Below the pieces are notes generated by a model. That model ran no database searches. It had not been told where the DNA came from and saw only the letters and a program-made list of their open reading frames with translations. A program made the position numbers and the translations under genes. A stretch of 64,000 nucleotides of DNA from DAITAZ01 sp036824045 (GTDB lineage Bacteria; Pseudomonadota; Gammaproteobacteria; Burkholderiales; Rhodocyclaceae), in assembly GCA_036824045.1 (NCBI GenBank), contig DAITAZ010000015.1:1-64000 (forward strand), in the 5' to 3' direction. This document shows, in pieces, positions 1 to 9,094 of the stretch. Within the stretch, counting starts at the first letter, position 1. Every line of letters begins with the position of its first letter.

Positions 1-20
1 GAATCCCACCCTCTCCGCCA
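1..20 (+). tRNA. tRNA-Ser, 3' end only (partial)
   Basis: The window opens inside a tRNA. The last four bases of the T-loop (gaat, 1-4), the 3' strand of the T-stem (cccac, 5-9), the 3' acceptor strand (10-16), a G discriminator (17) and an encoded CCA (18-20) are in the right spacing. The G discriminator with this acceptor strand is typical of bacterial tRNA-Ser. The anticodon lies outside the window, so the isoacceptor is unknown. Confidence 0.75.
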
Positions 21-33
21 AGAATGCTTGTAG

Positions 34-56
34 CCCGCTGACCAGGCGGGTTTTTT
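34..56 (+). terminator. Rho-independent terminator of the tRNA
   Basis: A 5-bp GC stem (cccgc 34-38 with gcggg 46-50) and a 7-base loop are followed at once by six T residues (51-56). It sits 13 bases past the CCA end of the tRNA, as expected for its terminator. Confidence 0.8.
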
Positions 57-323
57 GTTGCCGCAGATTGGGAATTCGGGGCAGGTTCTCCGGTTCTTGA
101 TTCGGCTGCTGCCCGGTGTTTCTATGCGTTGGCATGCGGTTTTCAGGGTGTTTCTGGGTGTTGCAATCATGCAACAGACGTGTCCTTCCCCTTTGGTGTA
201 GGGGCGCCCAGGGTGCCCATAAAACCAGAACCCGACAGGGTGGTGGTCTGCTTGGTCGCTTTGCATCCTGTGTCCGCAGGCGTCCCGGGCGACTTGGTCT
301 TCTGGGCTGGGTGGCGGCAAATA

Positions 324-336
324 TGAATCGCTCCGG
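324..336 (+). repeat. IS inverted repeat, left
   Basis: TGAATCGCTCCGG, matching the inward-reading opposite end at 1137-1149 with one mismatch. It marks the transposase 3' side of the element. Confidence 0.8.
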
Positions 337-385
337 GTTTCGTGAAGGCAGTTTTGTTTGAGTCAGGGTGCGACCGCCTGCTCGC

Positions 386-1099
386 TCAGGTTGCGGTAGT
401 AGGCTGCCTCGGCTTCCACGGGGGAATGTATCCCGTCGGCTCAAGCAAGCGGTGATGGTTGAACCATGAGACCCGCTCGAGGGTAGCCAACTCGACCGCT
501 TCGGCGCTCTTTAAGGGCCCTCGCCAGTGGATGACGTCTGCCTTGTGCAGTCCGTTGATGGTCTCGGCTAGCGCATTGTCGTAGCTGTCGCCACGGCTGC
601 CGACCGACGACTCGATACCCGCTTCTGTCAAACGCTCGCCATATCGGATCGAGACGTACTGCGAACCGCGGTCGCTATGATGGATCAAGGCGTTGCGTTC
701 AGGCTGGCGAGCCCGGAGGGCCTGCTCCAAGGCGTCGAGGACGGGCTGGCGATTGACGTGGTCGAGTGGACACGGCTTAACCGAATCCGGCTGAGCGGTC
801 CGCTGCACCTTTCCCCGCGTCGCACCACGCAACCCCTTGGCCCGCATCAGCCGTTCGACCGTGCAACGGGCGATCTCGAAGCCTTCGCGCTGCAATTGCC
901 GTCGCACCTTGCGCGCCCGATACACCTGCAGATTCGCCTCCCAGATTCGCACGATGCGCCCATCCAGCACGTCGTCGCGACGGGCTCGCAGACAGCGCAA
1001 GGCCGGATCGCGCCGACGGGCTACCGCACGATGGCAGGCCGACGGGGCAACCTGCAGCACCCTGCAGATTGGCTCAATCCCGAAGCGCTCGCGATGCAT
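386..1099 (-). pseudogene. IS3-family transposase OrfB, internally deleted
   Basis: The reading frame has typical IS3 OrfB blocks: a PICRVLQVAPSA-like start, the CTVERLMRAKGLRG helix, HHSDRGSQYVSIRY with the second catalytic Asp, and DSYDNALAETINGL with the catalytic Glu. Three lesions are visible. The segment between PLDHVNRQ and VLDALEQAL, which normally holds about 50 residues and the first catalytic Asp (WVSDFTYV-like), is missing. The 5' end splices what looks like the orfA start region straight onto orfB codons. Near the C-terminus one C appears to be lost from a C run after GYIP, because the expected PVEAEAAYYRNL continues in the next frame. Without the first Asp the DDE active site cannot form. 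The lesions are inferred from family knowledge. Confidence 0.85.
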
Positions 1100-1136
1100 G
1101 GCTCCATCTTCTCAAGAGTTGGAGCCTCCGCAATAA

Positions 1137-1149
1137 CCGGGGCGATTCA
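1137..1149 (-). repeat. IS inverted repeat, right
   Basis: Read on the minus strand this is TGAATCGCCCCGG, the partner of 324-336. It marks the transposase 5' side of the element. Confidence 0.8.
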
Positions 1150-1307
1150 CAATTCGCGTCGACGCGTTGATTCGGAGATCGCGTGACCAGTCGAACGAGC
1201 AGTTTGCTGGCCTCCTAGAAGCTGACACTTGGTGGGTGCCGCTGGCGACCTTGACAATTGCGCCAGACAACAGCGGGAGGGAATGAACAGAGACCAGCCG
1301 GGGCCTT

Positions 1308-2174
1308 TCAAGAGTTTCGCAATTCCATCAGCGTTTGCCGCCCAAACCAGCTTGCTCCTGGTTCGAGCAGGATTGGTGTGGCGATACAACCGGCTTCGAT
1401 GCACAGCATGTGCCGGAAATCACGGGCTGGCATGTCTTTCAGTGCCGCGCACTTGTCTTCCCACGGGTTCCAAACAACGGTGTCAGTGAATCCCTCGCTG
1501 TGCACACCAAGAGGCCGGCCGGGGTCGCGCAGCAGCAGGGTAGGGGGCGCGTCCTGGTAGATACGGTCCACTTCTCCTTCTACTGTCAGGGCAACGCCGG
1601 TGTCCCGTACCAGCTTGTTCCCTTTGGTCTGGTCTTGGTAGAGGGTGCCATTGAGCCCTTCGAGGAGGATGTTCTCCACCTCTGCCACACGCAGATAGGT
1701 GTGTAGCGCCGAAGTGAAACTGAAGGCGTGGGCACCTGGGTTCTCCACTTCAAGTTCCATATCCAGCCGGTCGCCACCGATTCCCACGCTGAGTTCCAGG
1801 TGAAATGCGTGCGGCCAGATCTGGCGCGTGGTTTCATCGTCGTCGAGCGTCAGCGTTGCAAGCGCAAACTCTTTCTCCTGCCGAATGCCCTCGAGTTTCC
1901 AGGCAGATGTGCGAGCAAAACCATGCCGGGGTAGTGGTCCGGTTGGACCAAACTGGGGAAAGATCACGGGAACGCCGCCACGAATGGCTTGGCGACCGTC
2001 GAAGGCGGATGTTTCGCTCAGGTATAGCCGCTCACCGCCGGCGGCGGGTATCCAGGAGACCAGGTGTCCCCCGTGCAGCGTGATCACCGCCTGTGCGCCG
2101 TCAGCGCAGCGTAGTTGTAAGGCGGGCAGACCGTGGAAAGAGATCAGTTGAGGGGGGTTCTGGTTGTCGTTCAC
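1308..2174 (-). CDS. yeaD: D-hexose-6-phosphate mutarotase (YeaD family)
   Basis: A 288-residue aldose-1-epimerase-fold protein that would interconvert the alpha and beta anomers of hexose 6-phosphates in the cytoplasm. Visible family features are the N-terminal LHGGHLVSW strand, the GGVPVIFPQFGP and LPRHGFAR block with the active-site His, SFTSALHTYLRV with a second His, and a late CIEAGC with the likely catalytic Glu. The start is GTG at 2174 with AGGAA just upstream. Length is normal. The gene runs divergently from the EthD-like gene, with about 175 bp between them that must hold both promoters; I see no convincing boxes there. Confidence 0.85.
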   Translation of the reverse strand: MNDNQNPPQLISFHGLPALQLRCADGAQAVITLHGGHLVSWIPAAGGERLYLSETSAFDGRQAIRGGVPVIFPQFGPTGPLPRHGFARTSAWKLEGIRQEKEFALATLTLDDDETTRQIWPHAFHLELSVGIGGDRLDMELEVENPGAHAFSFTSALHTYLRVAEVENILLEGLNGTLYQDQTKGNKLVRDTGVALTVEGEVDRIYQDAPPTLLLRDPGRPLGVHSEGFTDTVVWNPWEDKCAALKDMPARDFRHMLCIEAGCIATPILLEPGASWFGRQTLMELRNS

Positions 2175-2350
2175 GGGGGATTCCTGGATGGGCGGATAGG
2201 CGTCATTGGCCCTCTTTGGCTCCGGGTTACTACTAACGGACTGTGCGGCGAGCGGCGCAAGCTCTTATAGTAGTTTCACTGCGCAGTGCAAGCGTCCCGA
2301 CGAGGGCGTGGATTCGCCAGCAGGCGAAGAGGATAAAGGAGGAGGACAAG

Positions 2351-2671
2351 ATGGCCAAATTGATTGCCTTGTACAGGCGGCCCCGCGACAAGGTGGCCTT
2401 TGACCGCTACTACCAGGAAGTACATGCTCCCTTGGCAAGCCAGATTCCCGGTCTGCGGGGTTATGAGGTGAGTCGCGGCAGCGTGGTGGAACTGGGGAAT
2501 TGCTCGGCCTATTACATGGCGGCAATACTGACATTCGACAGCAAAGCCGCCTTGCATGCAGCACTGGAAAGTCCTGAGGGAAGGGCTGCAGCCGAAGACC
2601 TGAAGCGTTTTGCCACTGGCGGGGTGGACCTGTTCGTTTTCGAGCACGGGGAAATCGCGCTCACGGTCTGA
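2351..2671 (+). CDS. EthD-family small protein
   Basis: A 106-residue protein of the EthD / dimeric alpha-beta barrel type: an N-terminal strand (KLIALYRRP), a DRYYQEVHAPLASQIPGL helix characteristic of EthD proteins, then strand and helix repeats. Members often act in redox or degradation pathways, but the role here is unknown. The ATG at 2351 was preferred over upstream in-frame starts because a strong GGAGG (2340-2345) precedes it and the EthD fold begins there. It stands alone, divergent from yeaD and convergent with the large synthetase gene. Confidence 0.7.
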   Translation: MAKLIALYRRPRDKVAFDRYYQEVHAPLASQIPGLRGYEVSRGSVVELGNCSAYYMAAILTFDSKAALHAALESPEGRAAAEDLKRFATGGVDLFVFEHGEIALTV

Positions 2672-2724
2672 ACGTCGTTGCCGCGGCAGGCTTGGGTGCC
2701 GGCCCTGGGGCCGGCACCCGATCC

Positions 2725-5418
2725 TTACAGCCCCTGCAGCGCCAGCACCCCGTGCTTGATGCTATTGTCTTCGGGGTCGTTGCTGAGCACAAAGCCGAGG
2801 TTCTGCACGAATTTGAGCATGCGATCGTTGTCCGACAGGAAGATGCCGTTCATGTACTTCAGGCCACGGTCCTGAGCAGTTTCAATCAGCACGCTCATCA
2901 GCTTGCGTGCGAGCCCCGAGCCTTGCCAGTTGTCCAGCACCACGATGGCAAACTCGCAGGATTCGTTGTCGATGTTGACCGCGTAACGCGCCACACCCAA
3001 TTCTTCCTCTTCGCCGTTGTCGTCCACCTGGGTGGCCACGAAAGCCATTTCCCGGTAGTAGTCGATCTGAGTCAGGCGAGCAAGAGTCGTCGTGGGCAGT
3101 TCCTTCAGCGTGTTCATGAAACGGAAATAGCGGGTCTGGGCCGAAAGCTTGCGTACGAAATCCGCTTCCAGCTCCGCATCTTCCGGTCGAATTGGCCGGA
3201 TGCAGATTTCCCGACCGTCGGGCAGTGTCCACTTGGTGACCAGATGCGACGGATAGGGGTGGATCGCCATGTGGTCGTAGCTGTCGTGGGTGGGGGAGAT
3301 GTTGTCCACCACGATACGGGCATCCACGGCAACCGCGCCCTTCTCGTCCACGATCAGCGGGTTGATGTCCAGTTCCTTGATCCAGGGCAGTTCGCACACC
3401 ATTTCAGAGATGCGAATCAGCACCAGTTCCAGGGCGTCCATGTCAATGGGCGGCATGGAGCGGAACTCGCCCAGCATCGATGCGATGCGGGTGGAGCGAA
3501 TCATGTCCGAGGCGAGGAAGTTGTTCAGCGGGGGGAGTGCGACGGCCCGGTCCTTATGGACTTCAACCCGGGTACCCCCTTCGCCAAAGGTAATGACCGG
3601 CCCAAAGACCTGGTCCCTGACGACACCTACCATCAACTCCCGCCCGTTGGGTTTGACCACCATCGGTTCGATGGCCACGCCGTTGATGATGGCGTCCGGA
3701 CGATTCCGCCTGGCTTCTTCCAGGATCTCCTGGTAAGCCGAGCGCACTGCAGCCAGCGTGCTCAAATTCAACCGAACCCCGCCGGTATCGCTCTTGTGCA
3801 GGATCTGTGGGGAGTCGATTTTCATCGCCACCGGGAGTCCGATTTCTTCCGCCAACACCATGGCTTCAGTGGCAGAACGCGCCACGACGGTCTGCGCGAT
3901 GGCGATGCGGAAGGCCGCCAGCAGGGCCTTGGACTCCATCTCGTTCAGGGTCTTGCGGCGCTCGGCCAAGGCCGTTTCAATGATCAGCCGAGCACTTTCG
4001 ACACTGGGAGGCTCCAGTTGCGACAGGGAGGCCGGCGTCTGCATCAGCAGCTTCTGATTACGGTAGAAGTTACTGATGTGGGAGAAGAGCTCCACTGCCG
4101 GTTCCGGCGTACGGAAGTTGGGAATGCCGGCGTTCCGGAACAGCAGCCGGGATTCCTGAACCTGCAGCTCTCCCATCCAGCAGGTGAGCAGAGGCTTGTG
4201 CATTTCCTTGGCAACTTCGACGACCACTTCGGCTGTCCGGGTGGGGTCGGTCATCGCCTGGGGCGTGAGGATGGCCAGCACACCGTCGATTCCGTCGTCG
4301 GCCATGCAGGCCTCCAGCGCTTTACGGTAGCGCTCCGGGTCCGCGTCACCGATGATGTCGATGGGGTTGCTGTGGGACCAGTGCGGTGGCAGAAACTCCT
4401 TGAGCTTGTTCACCGTTTCCTGGGAGAGGGTTGCGAGCGGGATACTCAGGTCCGCAGCCCGGTCGGCTGCCATCACGCCAGGGCCTCCACCGTTGGTGAT
4501 CACCGCCAGGCGGTTGCTCTTGGGGCGGAAATGCGCAGTGAGCGCACCGGCTGCCGCGAACATCTGACCAACGTTGTAGAGCCGGATGGCGCCGGCACGG
4601 CGCAGGGCTGCATCGAAGACATCGTCGGAGCCAACCATGGCCCCGGTGTGCGACAGCGCGGCCCGGGAGCCCGCCGGATGCCGCCCCACCTTCATCACCA
4701 GCACCGGCTTGACCCGCGCAGCGGCGCGCAGGGCGCTCATGAAGCGCCGGGACTGCTTGATACCCTCGACGTAGAGGAAGATGTTCTCGGTACGCGGATC
4801 CGTCACCATGTATTCCAGGATTTCTCCGAAATCCACGTCACTGGAGCCGCCGAGGGAAACCACGCTTGAAAAGCCCACACCGTTGGCCGCCGCCCAGTCG
4901 AGAATCGAAGTGCAGAGCGCGCCGGACTGAGAGATCAGGCCGATCGAACCGGGCTTGGTCTTCCCTTTGGCAAACGTGGCGTTCAGCCCGAGTTCGGGGC
5001 GCATCAGGCCCAGGCAGTTGGGGCCGATCAGGCGGATGCGGTGGCGACGGGCAGTTTCGATGACCGAGCGCTCAAGCAGCGCACCTCGCGGGCCGGTTTC
5101 CGAGAACCCGGCAGAGATCACGACTGCAGCCTTGACGCCAGCACGACCACAGGCGTCCATGATCGAAGGGATCGTCTGGGCTTTGGTGGCGATCACGACC
5201 AGATCGAGGCGGATGGGAATATCCTCGACGGAGGCGTAGGAGGGCACCCCGAAGATTTCCTCATGTCGCGGGTTAACGGCGTAGAGCTTGCCCTTGAAGC
5301 CAGCATCCAGCATGTTCCGGATCAGGATGGCGCCTACCGAATTTTCGCGTTCGGAAGCGCCAATGATGGCGACGGATTTCGGCTCGAAGAGCGCGGTCAG
5401 ATAGTGCTTTTCATGCAT
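2725..5418 (-). CDS. Acyl-CoA synthetase (NDP-forming) / GNAT acetyltransferase, Pat type
   Basis: An 897-residue multidomain protein. In order: a CoA-binding domain (about 10-140, FEPKSVAIIGAS), succinyl-CoA-synthetase-like domains (about 150-470), an ATP-grasp domain (about 490-715, with ILHKSDTGGVRLNL) and a C-terminal GNAT domain (about 735-890, VLDNWQGSGLARKLM acetyl-CoA site). This layout matches the bacterial protein acetyltransferases Pat/PatZ (YfiQ), which acetylate lysines, including that of acetyl-CoA synthetase. His257 in ALSHTGAMVGSD occupies the phospho-histidine position of ADP-forming acyl-CoA synthetases, so synthetase chemistry may also be retained. ATG start. It is followed by no obvious terminator. 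Confidence 0.85.
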   Translation of the reverse strand: MHEKHYLTALFEPKSVAIIGASERENSVGAILIRNMLDAGFKGKLYAVNPRHEEIFGVPSYASVEDIPIRLDLVVIATKAQTIPSIMDACGRAGVKAAVVISAGFSETGPRGALLERSVIETARRHRIRLIGPNCLGLMRPELGLNATFAKGKTKPGSIGLISQSGALCTSILDWAAANGVGFSSVVSLGGSSDVDFGEILEYMVTDPRTENIFLYVEGIKQSRRFMSALRAAARVKPVLVMKVGRHPAGSRAALSHTGAMVGSDDVFDAALRRAGAIRLYNVGQMFAAAGALTAHFRPKSNRLAVITNGGGPGVMAADRAADLSIPLATLSQETVNKLKEFLPPHWSHSNPIDIIGDADPERYRKALEACMADDGIDGVLAILTPQAMTDPTRTAEVVVEVAKEMHKPLLTCWMGELQVQESRLLFRNAGIPNFRTPEPAVELFSHISNFYRNQKLLMQTPASLSQLEPPSVESARLIIETALAERRKTLNEMESKALLAAFRIAIAQTVVARSATEAMVLAEEIGLPVAMKIDSPQILHKSDTGGVRLNLSTLAAVRSAYQEILEEARRNRPDAIINGVAIEPMVVKPNGRELMVGVVRDQVFGPVITFGEGGTRVEVHKDRAVALPPLNNFLASDMIRSTRIASMLGEFRSMPPIDMDALELVLIRISEMVCELPWIKELDINPLIVDEKGAVAVDARIVVDNISPTHDSYDHMAIHPYPSHLVTKWTLPDGREICIRPIRPEDAELEADFVRKLSAQTRYFRFMNTLKELPTTTLARLTQIDYYREMAFVATQVDDNGEEEELGVARYAVNIDNESCEFAIVVLDNWQGSGLARKLMSVLIETAQDRGLKYMNGIFLSDNDRMLKFVQNLGFVLSNDPEDNSIKHGVLALQGL

Positions 5419-5749
5419 GATGTAAACCGATTGGTGAGATGCGCGGAAAGTCCGGGCTCATCGGTTGGGGACGGCAGACGGAACTGCCGCTGGATATAGG
5501 AATGCGCAGAGTTAGGCACGGAAGACTTGTTCTTGCAACCCATGGTGATGTTGCAATGCACAAACCAAATTCTGACAGAAATCCCTTCAGCCGTGTGTGA
5601 GTTTTGTCAGTCAGTGGCATCAAACCCTCTCTATTCCCGCGATGGCCGGGCGCACTGTTGTGTCCCGGCTACAGTAAACGGCTTCACGCCGCGGGGCTGG
5701 AGCAGAAATGCAAAAAACTGCTTCGGCCGCAACACGCTCGCCGGGCCGA
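5419..5749. other. 331-bp intergenic region upstream of the Pat-type gene
   Basis: No gene is supported here. It lies 3' of tex and 5' of the Pat-type gene, both on the minus strand. A 6-bp stem (gccggg 5645-5650 with cccggc 5664-5669) is present but has no T tract on either strand, so I do not call it a terminator. AT-rich stretches at about 5570-5640 could hold the promoter of the Pat-type gene; no convincing -35/-10 pair was found. Confidence 0.4.
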
Positions 5750-8071
5750 TCAGCGTGTGCCGTGAAGTCGGGCGAAAGCCGCCGCCATCGCGCTGTCCCC
5801 CGCGCTGTCACGATGAGGCCCGCGCGATGACTCCGGTTTGCCCTTGCGAGGTGTCGTCATGGCGGCGGGCTTGGCGCTCTGTGCAGGGGGGGGCGCATCC
5901 AGTCGCATCGTGAGGGCGATGCGCTTTCTCGCTGCGTCGACTTCCAGCACTTTGGTCTTGACCACATCGCCGGCCTTGACGACTTCACGGGGGTCTTTGA
6001 CGAAACGGTTGGCGAGCATTGATATATGCACCAGTCCGTCCTGATGTACCCCCACATCCACGAACGCACCGAAATTGGTGACGTTTGTTACCACCCCTTC
6101 CAGGAGCATCCCGGGACGCAGGTCGGTGATGCTGGAGACGCCTTCCTTGAACGTGGCGGTGCGGAATTCCGGTCTGGGGTCGCGCCCCGGCTTCTCCAGT
6201 TCTTTTAGGATGTCCTGCACGGTGGGTAAGCCGAAGCGCTCATCTGCAAAGCGCTTGGCCTCCAAGCTGCGGAGGGTGCGGGCATCGCCAATCACTTCGC
6301 GAATACCGCGCTGAATGTCGCGGAGGATACGTTCGACCACCGGGTAGGCCTCGGGGTGAACGGCTGAGCGATCCAGCGGGTTGCTGCCCGCCATTACCCG
6401 CAGGAAGCCGGCAGCTTGCTCGAAGGTCTTGGCACCCAGGCGGGGGACTTGCTTGAGTGCTTCCCGGTCGGCAAAGGGGCCGTGGGCGTCCCGGTATGCG
6501 ACGATGTTGCCGGCCAGCGTGGCATTGAGCCCCGATATGCGGGCCAGCAAGGCCGCTGACGCGGTGTTGACGTCCACGCCCACGGCATTGACGCAGTCTT
6601 CCACCACTGCGTCGAGAGCCCGTGCCAGGCGAGACTGGGATACGTCGTGCTGGTATTGCCCAACCCCAATGGCTTTGGGGTCGATCTTCACCAATTCGGC
6701 CAAGGGATCTTGCAGGCGACGGGCAATGGATACCGCGCCGCGCAGGCTGACGTCCAGATCAGGGAACTCTCGCGCAGCCAGTTCGGATGCGGAATAGACG
6801 GAGGCGCCGGCTTCGGAAACCACAATCCGGGTCAAGCCCAGGTCCGGGTGCAGGTTGATGACGTCCCCGGCGAGCTTGTCGGTTTCCCGGGACGCTGTGC
6901 CGTTGCCGATACTGATCAGTTCGACACCGTGTTTCCGGGCAAGCGTGGCGAGCGTGCGTACGGCGCCATCCCAGTCGCGGCGCGGCTCGTGGGGATAGAT
7001 CGTAGTGGTCTCCAGCAGCTTGCCGGTGCGGTCTACCACCGCCACCTTGACACCGGTGCGCAATCCCGGATCCAGGCCCAAGGTGACCCGGGGACCGGCG
7101 GGGGCGGCCAGCAGGAGGTCGTGGAGATTGCGGGCAAACACACGAATGGCTTCTTCTTCGGCGCGCTCACGCAATGCACTGGTGAGCTCAAGCTCCAGAT
7201 GCACGGAGATTTTGACCATCCACGCCCAACGCGCGGTTTCTTGCAGCCAGCGGTCGGCGGGGCGGCCCGCATCCCGGAGGCCAAAGTGGCTGGCTACCAG
7301 GCGCCCGCAGGGGTGGGAGGCGGTCGTGGGCGGATCCTGCAATTCTTCCGGGAGTTTCAGGGCGAGACGGAGGACATCTTCGTTGCGGCCGCGGAACAGG
7401 GCGAGGGCACGGTGGGAGGGAATATCCCGTATCGGCTCGCGGTAATCGAAGTAGTCCCTGAATTTGGCGCCTTCCGCCTCCTTGCCGGGCGCGAGTGTCG
7501 AGACCAGCAGGGCGTGCTCTTCAAGGTACTCGCGCAGGCGTCCCAATAGCGAAGCATCTTCGGCGAATTGCTCCATCAGGATCTGCCTGGCGCCATCCAG
7601 CGCCGCTTTGGCATCCGCTACGCCTTTCTCTCCGTCCACGTACCGGGTGGCTTCGGTGGCCGGGTCCAGATTCGGGTCCGCGAGTAGCGCGGCCGCAAGG
7701 GGGCCAAGCCCGGCTTCCCGGGCAATCTGGGCTTTGGTGCGGCGTTTGGGTTTGTAAGGCAGGTACAGATCTTCCAGCCGTTGCTTGGAATCGGCGGTGG
7801 CAATTTGCGCTTGCAGTTCGGGCGTCAGTTTTCCCTGCTCGGCTACGCTGGCAAGTATCGTGCTGCGCCGTGCCTCCAGTTCCCGCAGGTATCCGAGGCG
7901 CTCCTCCAGCAGGCGCAACTGGGTGTCGTCCAACCCTCCGGTTGCTTCCTTGCGGTAGCGGGCGATGAAAGGAACCGTGGCGCCTTCGTCCAGAAGCTGA
8001 ACGGCCGCGTCGATCTGGCGGGTATTGGCGCCCAGTTCTTCGGCCAGGCGCTGTTCGATGGGTACGAGCAT
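5750..8071 (-). CDS. tex: Tex-family RNA-binding transcription accessory protein
   Basis: About 773 residues, the normal size of Tex. Order of domains: an N-terminal helical region beginning IEQRLAEELG, a YqgF/RNase-H-like fold (VTLGLDPGLRTGVKVAVVD, about 330-450), a helix-hairpin-helix region (SGLNATLAGNIVAYRD, about 490-560) and a C-terminal S1 domain (LLEGVVTNVTNFGAFVDVGVHQDGLVHIS). Tex is a cytoplasmic nucleic-acid-binding factor tied to transcription and stress tolerance. The frame opens at a TTG 36 bases upstream, but ATG 8071 gives the conserved start of the family, so I chose it. Upstream on the same strand lie the NlpC/P60 gene and dtd. Confidence 0.9.
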   Translation of the reverse strand: MLVPIEQRLAEELGANTRQIDAAVQLLDEGATVPFIARYRKEATGGLDDTQLRLLEERLGYLRELEARRSTILASVAEQGKLTPELQAQIATADSKQRLEDLYLPYKPKRRTKAQIAREAGLGPLAAALLADPNLDPATEATRYVDGEKGVADAKAALDGARQILMEQFAEDASLLGRLREYLEEHALLVSTLAPGKEAEGAKFRDYFDYREPIRDIPSHRALALFRGRNEDVLRLALKLPEELQDPPTTASHPCGRLVASHFGLRDAGRPADRWLQETARWAWMVKISVHLELELTSALRERAEEEAIRVFARNLHDLLLAAPAGPRVTLGLDPGLRTGVKVAVVDRTGKLLETTTIYPHEPRRDWDGAVRTLATLARKHGVELISIGNGTASRETDKLAGDVINLHPDLGLTRIVVSEAGASVYSASELAAREFPDLDVSLRGAVSIARRLQDPLAELVKIDPKAIGVGQYQHDVSQSRLARALDAVVEDCVNAVGVDVNTASAALLARISGLNATLAGNIVAYRDAHGPFADREALKQVPRLGAKTFEQAAGFLRVMAGSNPLDRSAVHPEAYPVVERILRDIQRGIREVIGDARTLRSLEAKRFADERFGLPTVQDILKELEKPGRDPRPEFRTATFKEGVSSITDLRPGMLLEGVVTNVTNFGAFVDVGVHQDGLVHISMLANRFVKDPREVVKAGDVVKTKVLEVDAARKRIALTMRLDAPPPAQSAKPAAMTTPRKGKPESSRGPHRDSAGDSAMAAAFARLHGTR

Positions 8072-8151
8072 GGGGGAGATCGGTGATGAAAGGGCGGCAC
8101 TATGCAAAGAGCCGGGAACTGACGCAAGGGCTTTGAACCAACTGGGCGGGT

Positions 8152-8676
8152 TTAGCGGACAAACAGGGTATGGCCGGCGATGAAACGATCCGCGAAATAG
8201 CGACTGTGCATGTGCTCGATCCGTACCCGCCCCCGGGAGCTGGGAGCATGGACGAAGCGGTTGTCGCCGATGAAGATGCCCATGTGGGAGAACGGCTGTC
8301 CGTTGGTGTTGAAAAACACCAGGTCCCCCGGTCGCAGTTCATCCCGGTCGATGGGGCGGGAGACTTGGGCAATCTGGGCTGCATTGTGGGGGAGCCTGAC
8401 GCCCGCGACTTGCTGGAATACGTAGCTGACCATCCCGCTGCAGTCGAGGCCGGCTTCCGGGTTGTTGCCGCCAAAGCGGTACTGGGTCTCGATCAGGCTG
8501 AGGGCGTAGAAGACCACTTCCTGCGCCTTGGAGTGATCGGCGATCACCACCGGTGTACGGCTCGGCACGGGCCTCGCCACGGGCTTTCGGGGCGGTGCCG
8601 AGGAGCAGCCGGCAATGGCAAGCAGGAGCAGGAGCAGCCCGAGCCTAAGCGGTGAGCCAGAAGGTGACCGGGCCAT
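8152..8676 (-). CDS. NlpC/P60 (C40) cell-wall peptidase lipoprotein
   Basis: A 174-residue protein with a lipoprotein signal (hydrophobic 11-20, lipobox AIAGC with Cys24) and a C40 domain. The catalytic Cys is in GLDCSGMV, the catalytic His in FSHMGIFIG, and the third polar residue lies in the following HAPSSRG region. Such enzymes cleave peptidoglycan peptides from the periplasmic face of a membrane. The ATG at 8676 lies 32 bases inside the end of dtd, so the two genes overlap and are probably translationally coupled. Closest named relatives are Spr/NlpC-type lipoproteins; which of them is not decidable from sequence alone. Confidence 0.88.
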   Translation of the reverse strand: MARSPSGSPLRLGLLLLLLAIAGCSSAPPRKPVARPVPSRTPVVIADHSKAQEVVFYALSLIETQYRFGGNNPEAGLDCSGMVSYVFQQVAGVRLPHNAAQIAQVSRPIDRDELRPGDLVFFNTNGQPFSHMGIFIGDNRFVHAPSSRGRVRIEHMHSRYFADRFIAGHTLFVR

Positions 8677-9082
8677 GATTGGTCAGGCTGACAAACATCT
8701 CAGCGCCGAATTCACCTGCTGCTACAGGCGAGTGGGCCTGCTGCGCGGAGGCAAGCAGGTACTCGAACAGGTGTTGGGCTTCGTCTGGCGCCTTGGCGGT
8801 GGAAAAGCCCGGGCGGGTCCCTTTGCGGGTATCGGCTGCCAGGGTGAACTGGGGTACCAGCAGCAGGCCGCCCCCCACGTCGGTCAGCGAGCGGTTCATG
8901 CGTCCTGCCTCGTCAGCGAATACACGGTAAGTGAGCACTCGTTCCAGAAGGCGGTCCGCATTGCGGGTGGTGTCATCCTTCTCAACTCCGATGAGGGCGA
9001 GCAGGCCTGGGCCGATAGCGCCAGTTTCCCGCTCGGTTACCGTCACGCGCGCCTGCGTCACGCGTTGAATCAGGGCAATCAA
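8645..9082 (-). CDS. dtd: D-aminoacyl-tRNA deacylase
   Basis: 145 residues, the normal DTD length. It removes D-amino acids from mischarged tRNAs in the cytoplasm. The two diagnostic motifs are present: VPQFTLAAD (the SQFTL block, here with Pro for Ser) and the C-terminal NHGPVTFWL (GP-containing cross-subunit motif). The start is TTG at 9082, giving the conserved MIALIQRV beginning; no ATG is available at that point and the ribosome site is weak. The 3' end overlaps the NlpC/P60 gene by 32 bases. Confidence 0.92.
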   Translation of the reverse strand: MIALIQRVTQARVTVTERETGAIGPGLLALIGVEKDDTTRNADRLLERVLTYRVFADEAGRMNRSLTDVGGGLLLVPQFTLAADTRKGTRPGFSTAKAPDEAQHLFEYLLASAQQAHSPVAAGEFGAEMFVSLTNHGPVTFWLTA

Positions 9083-9094
9083 GATTTTCGTTTC

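Larger units (their letters stand above)
324..1149 (-). mobile_element. Decayed IS3-family insertion sequence (826 bp)
   Basis: Inverted ends can be read at both borders: inward from 324 the sequence is TGAATCGCTCCGG and inward from 1149 it is TGAATCGCCCCGG, 12 of 13 identical. Between them lies an OrfB-type transposase remnant on the minus strand. Intact IS3-group elements are about 1.2-1.3 kb with orfA and orfB; here orfA is essentially gone and orfB carries further lesions, so the copy is internally deleted but keeps both tips. The flanking triplets (ata 321-323, caa 1150-1152) do not match, so no target duplication remains. Confidence 0.85.

Noticed and set aside
2692..4869. A 725-codon frame on the plus strand
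   Set aside because: It is the antisense shadow of the large Pat-type gene; its protein is low in conserved motifs and the minus-strand gene has full domain signatures.
5645..5669. Stem gccggg/cccggc as a terminator
   Set aside because: There is no T tract on either strand and the loop is 13 bases.
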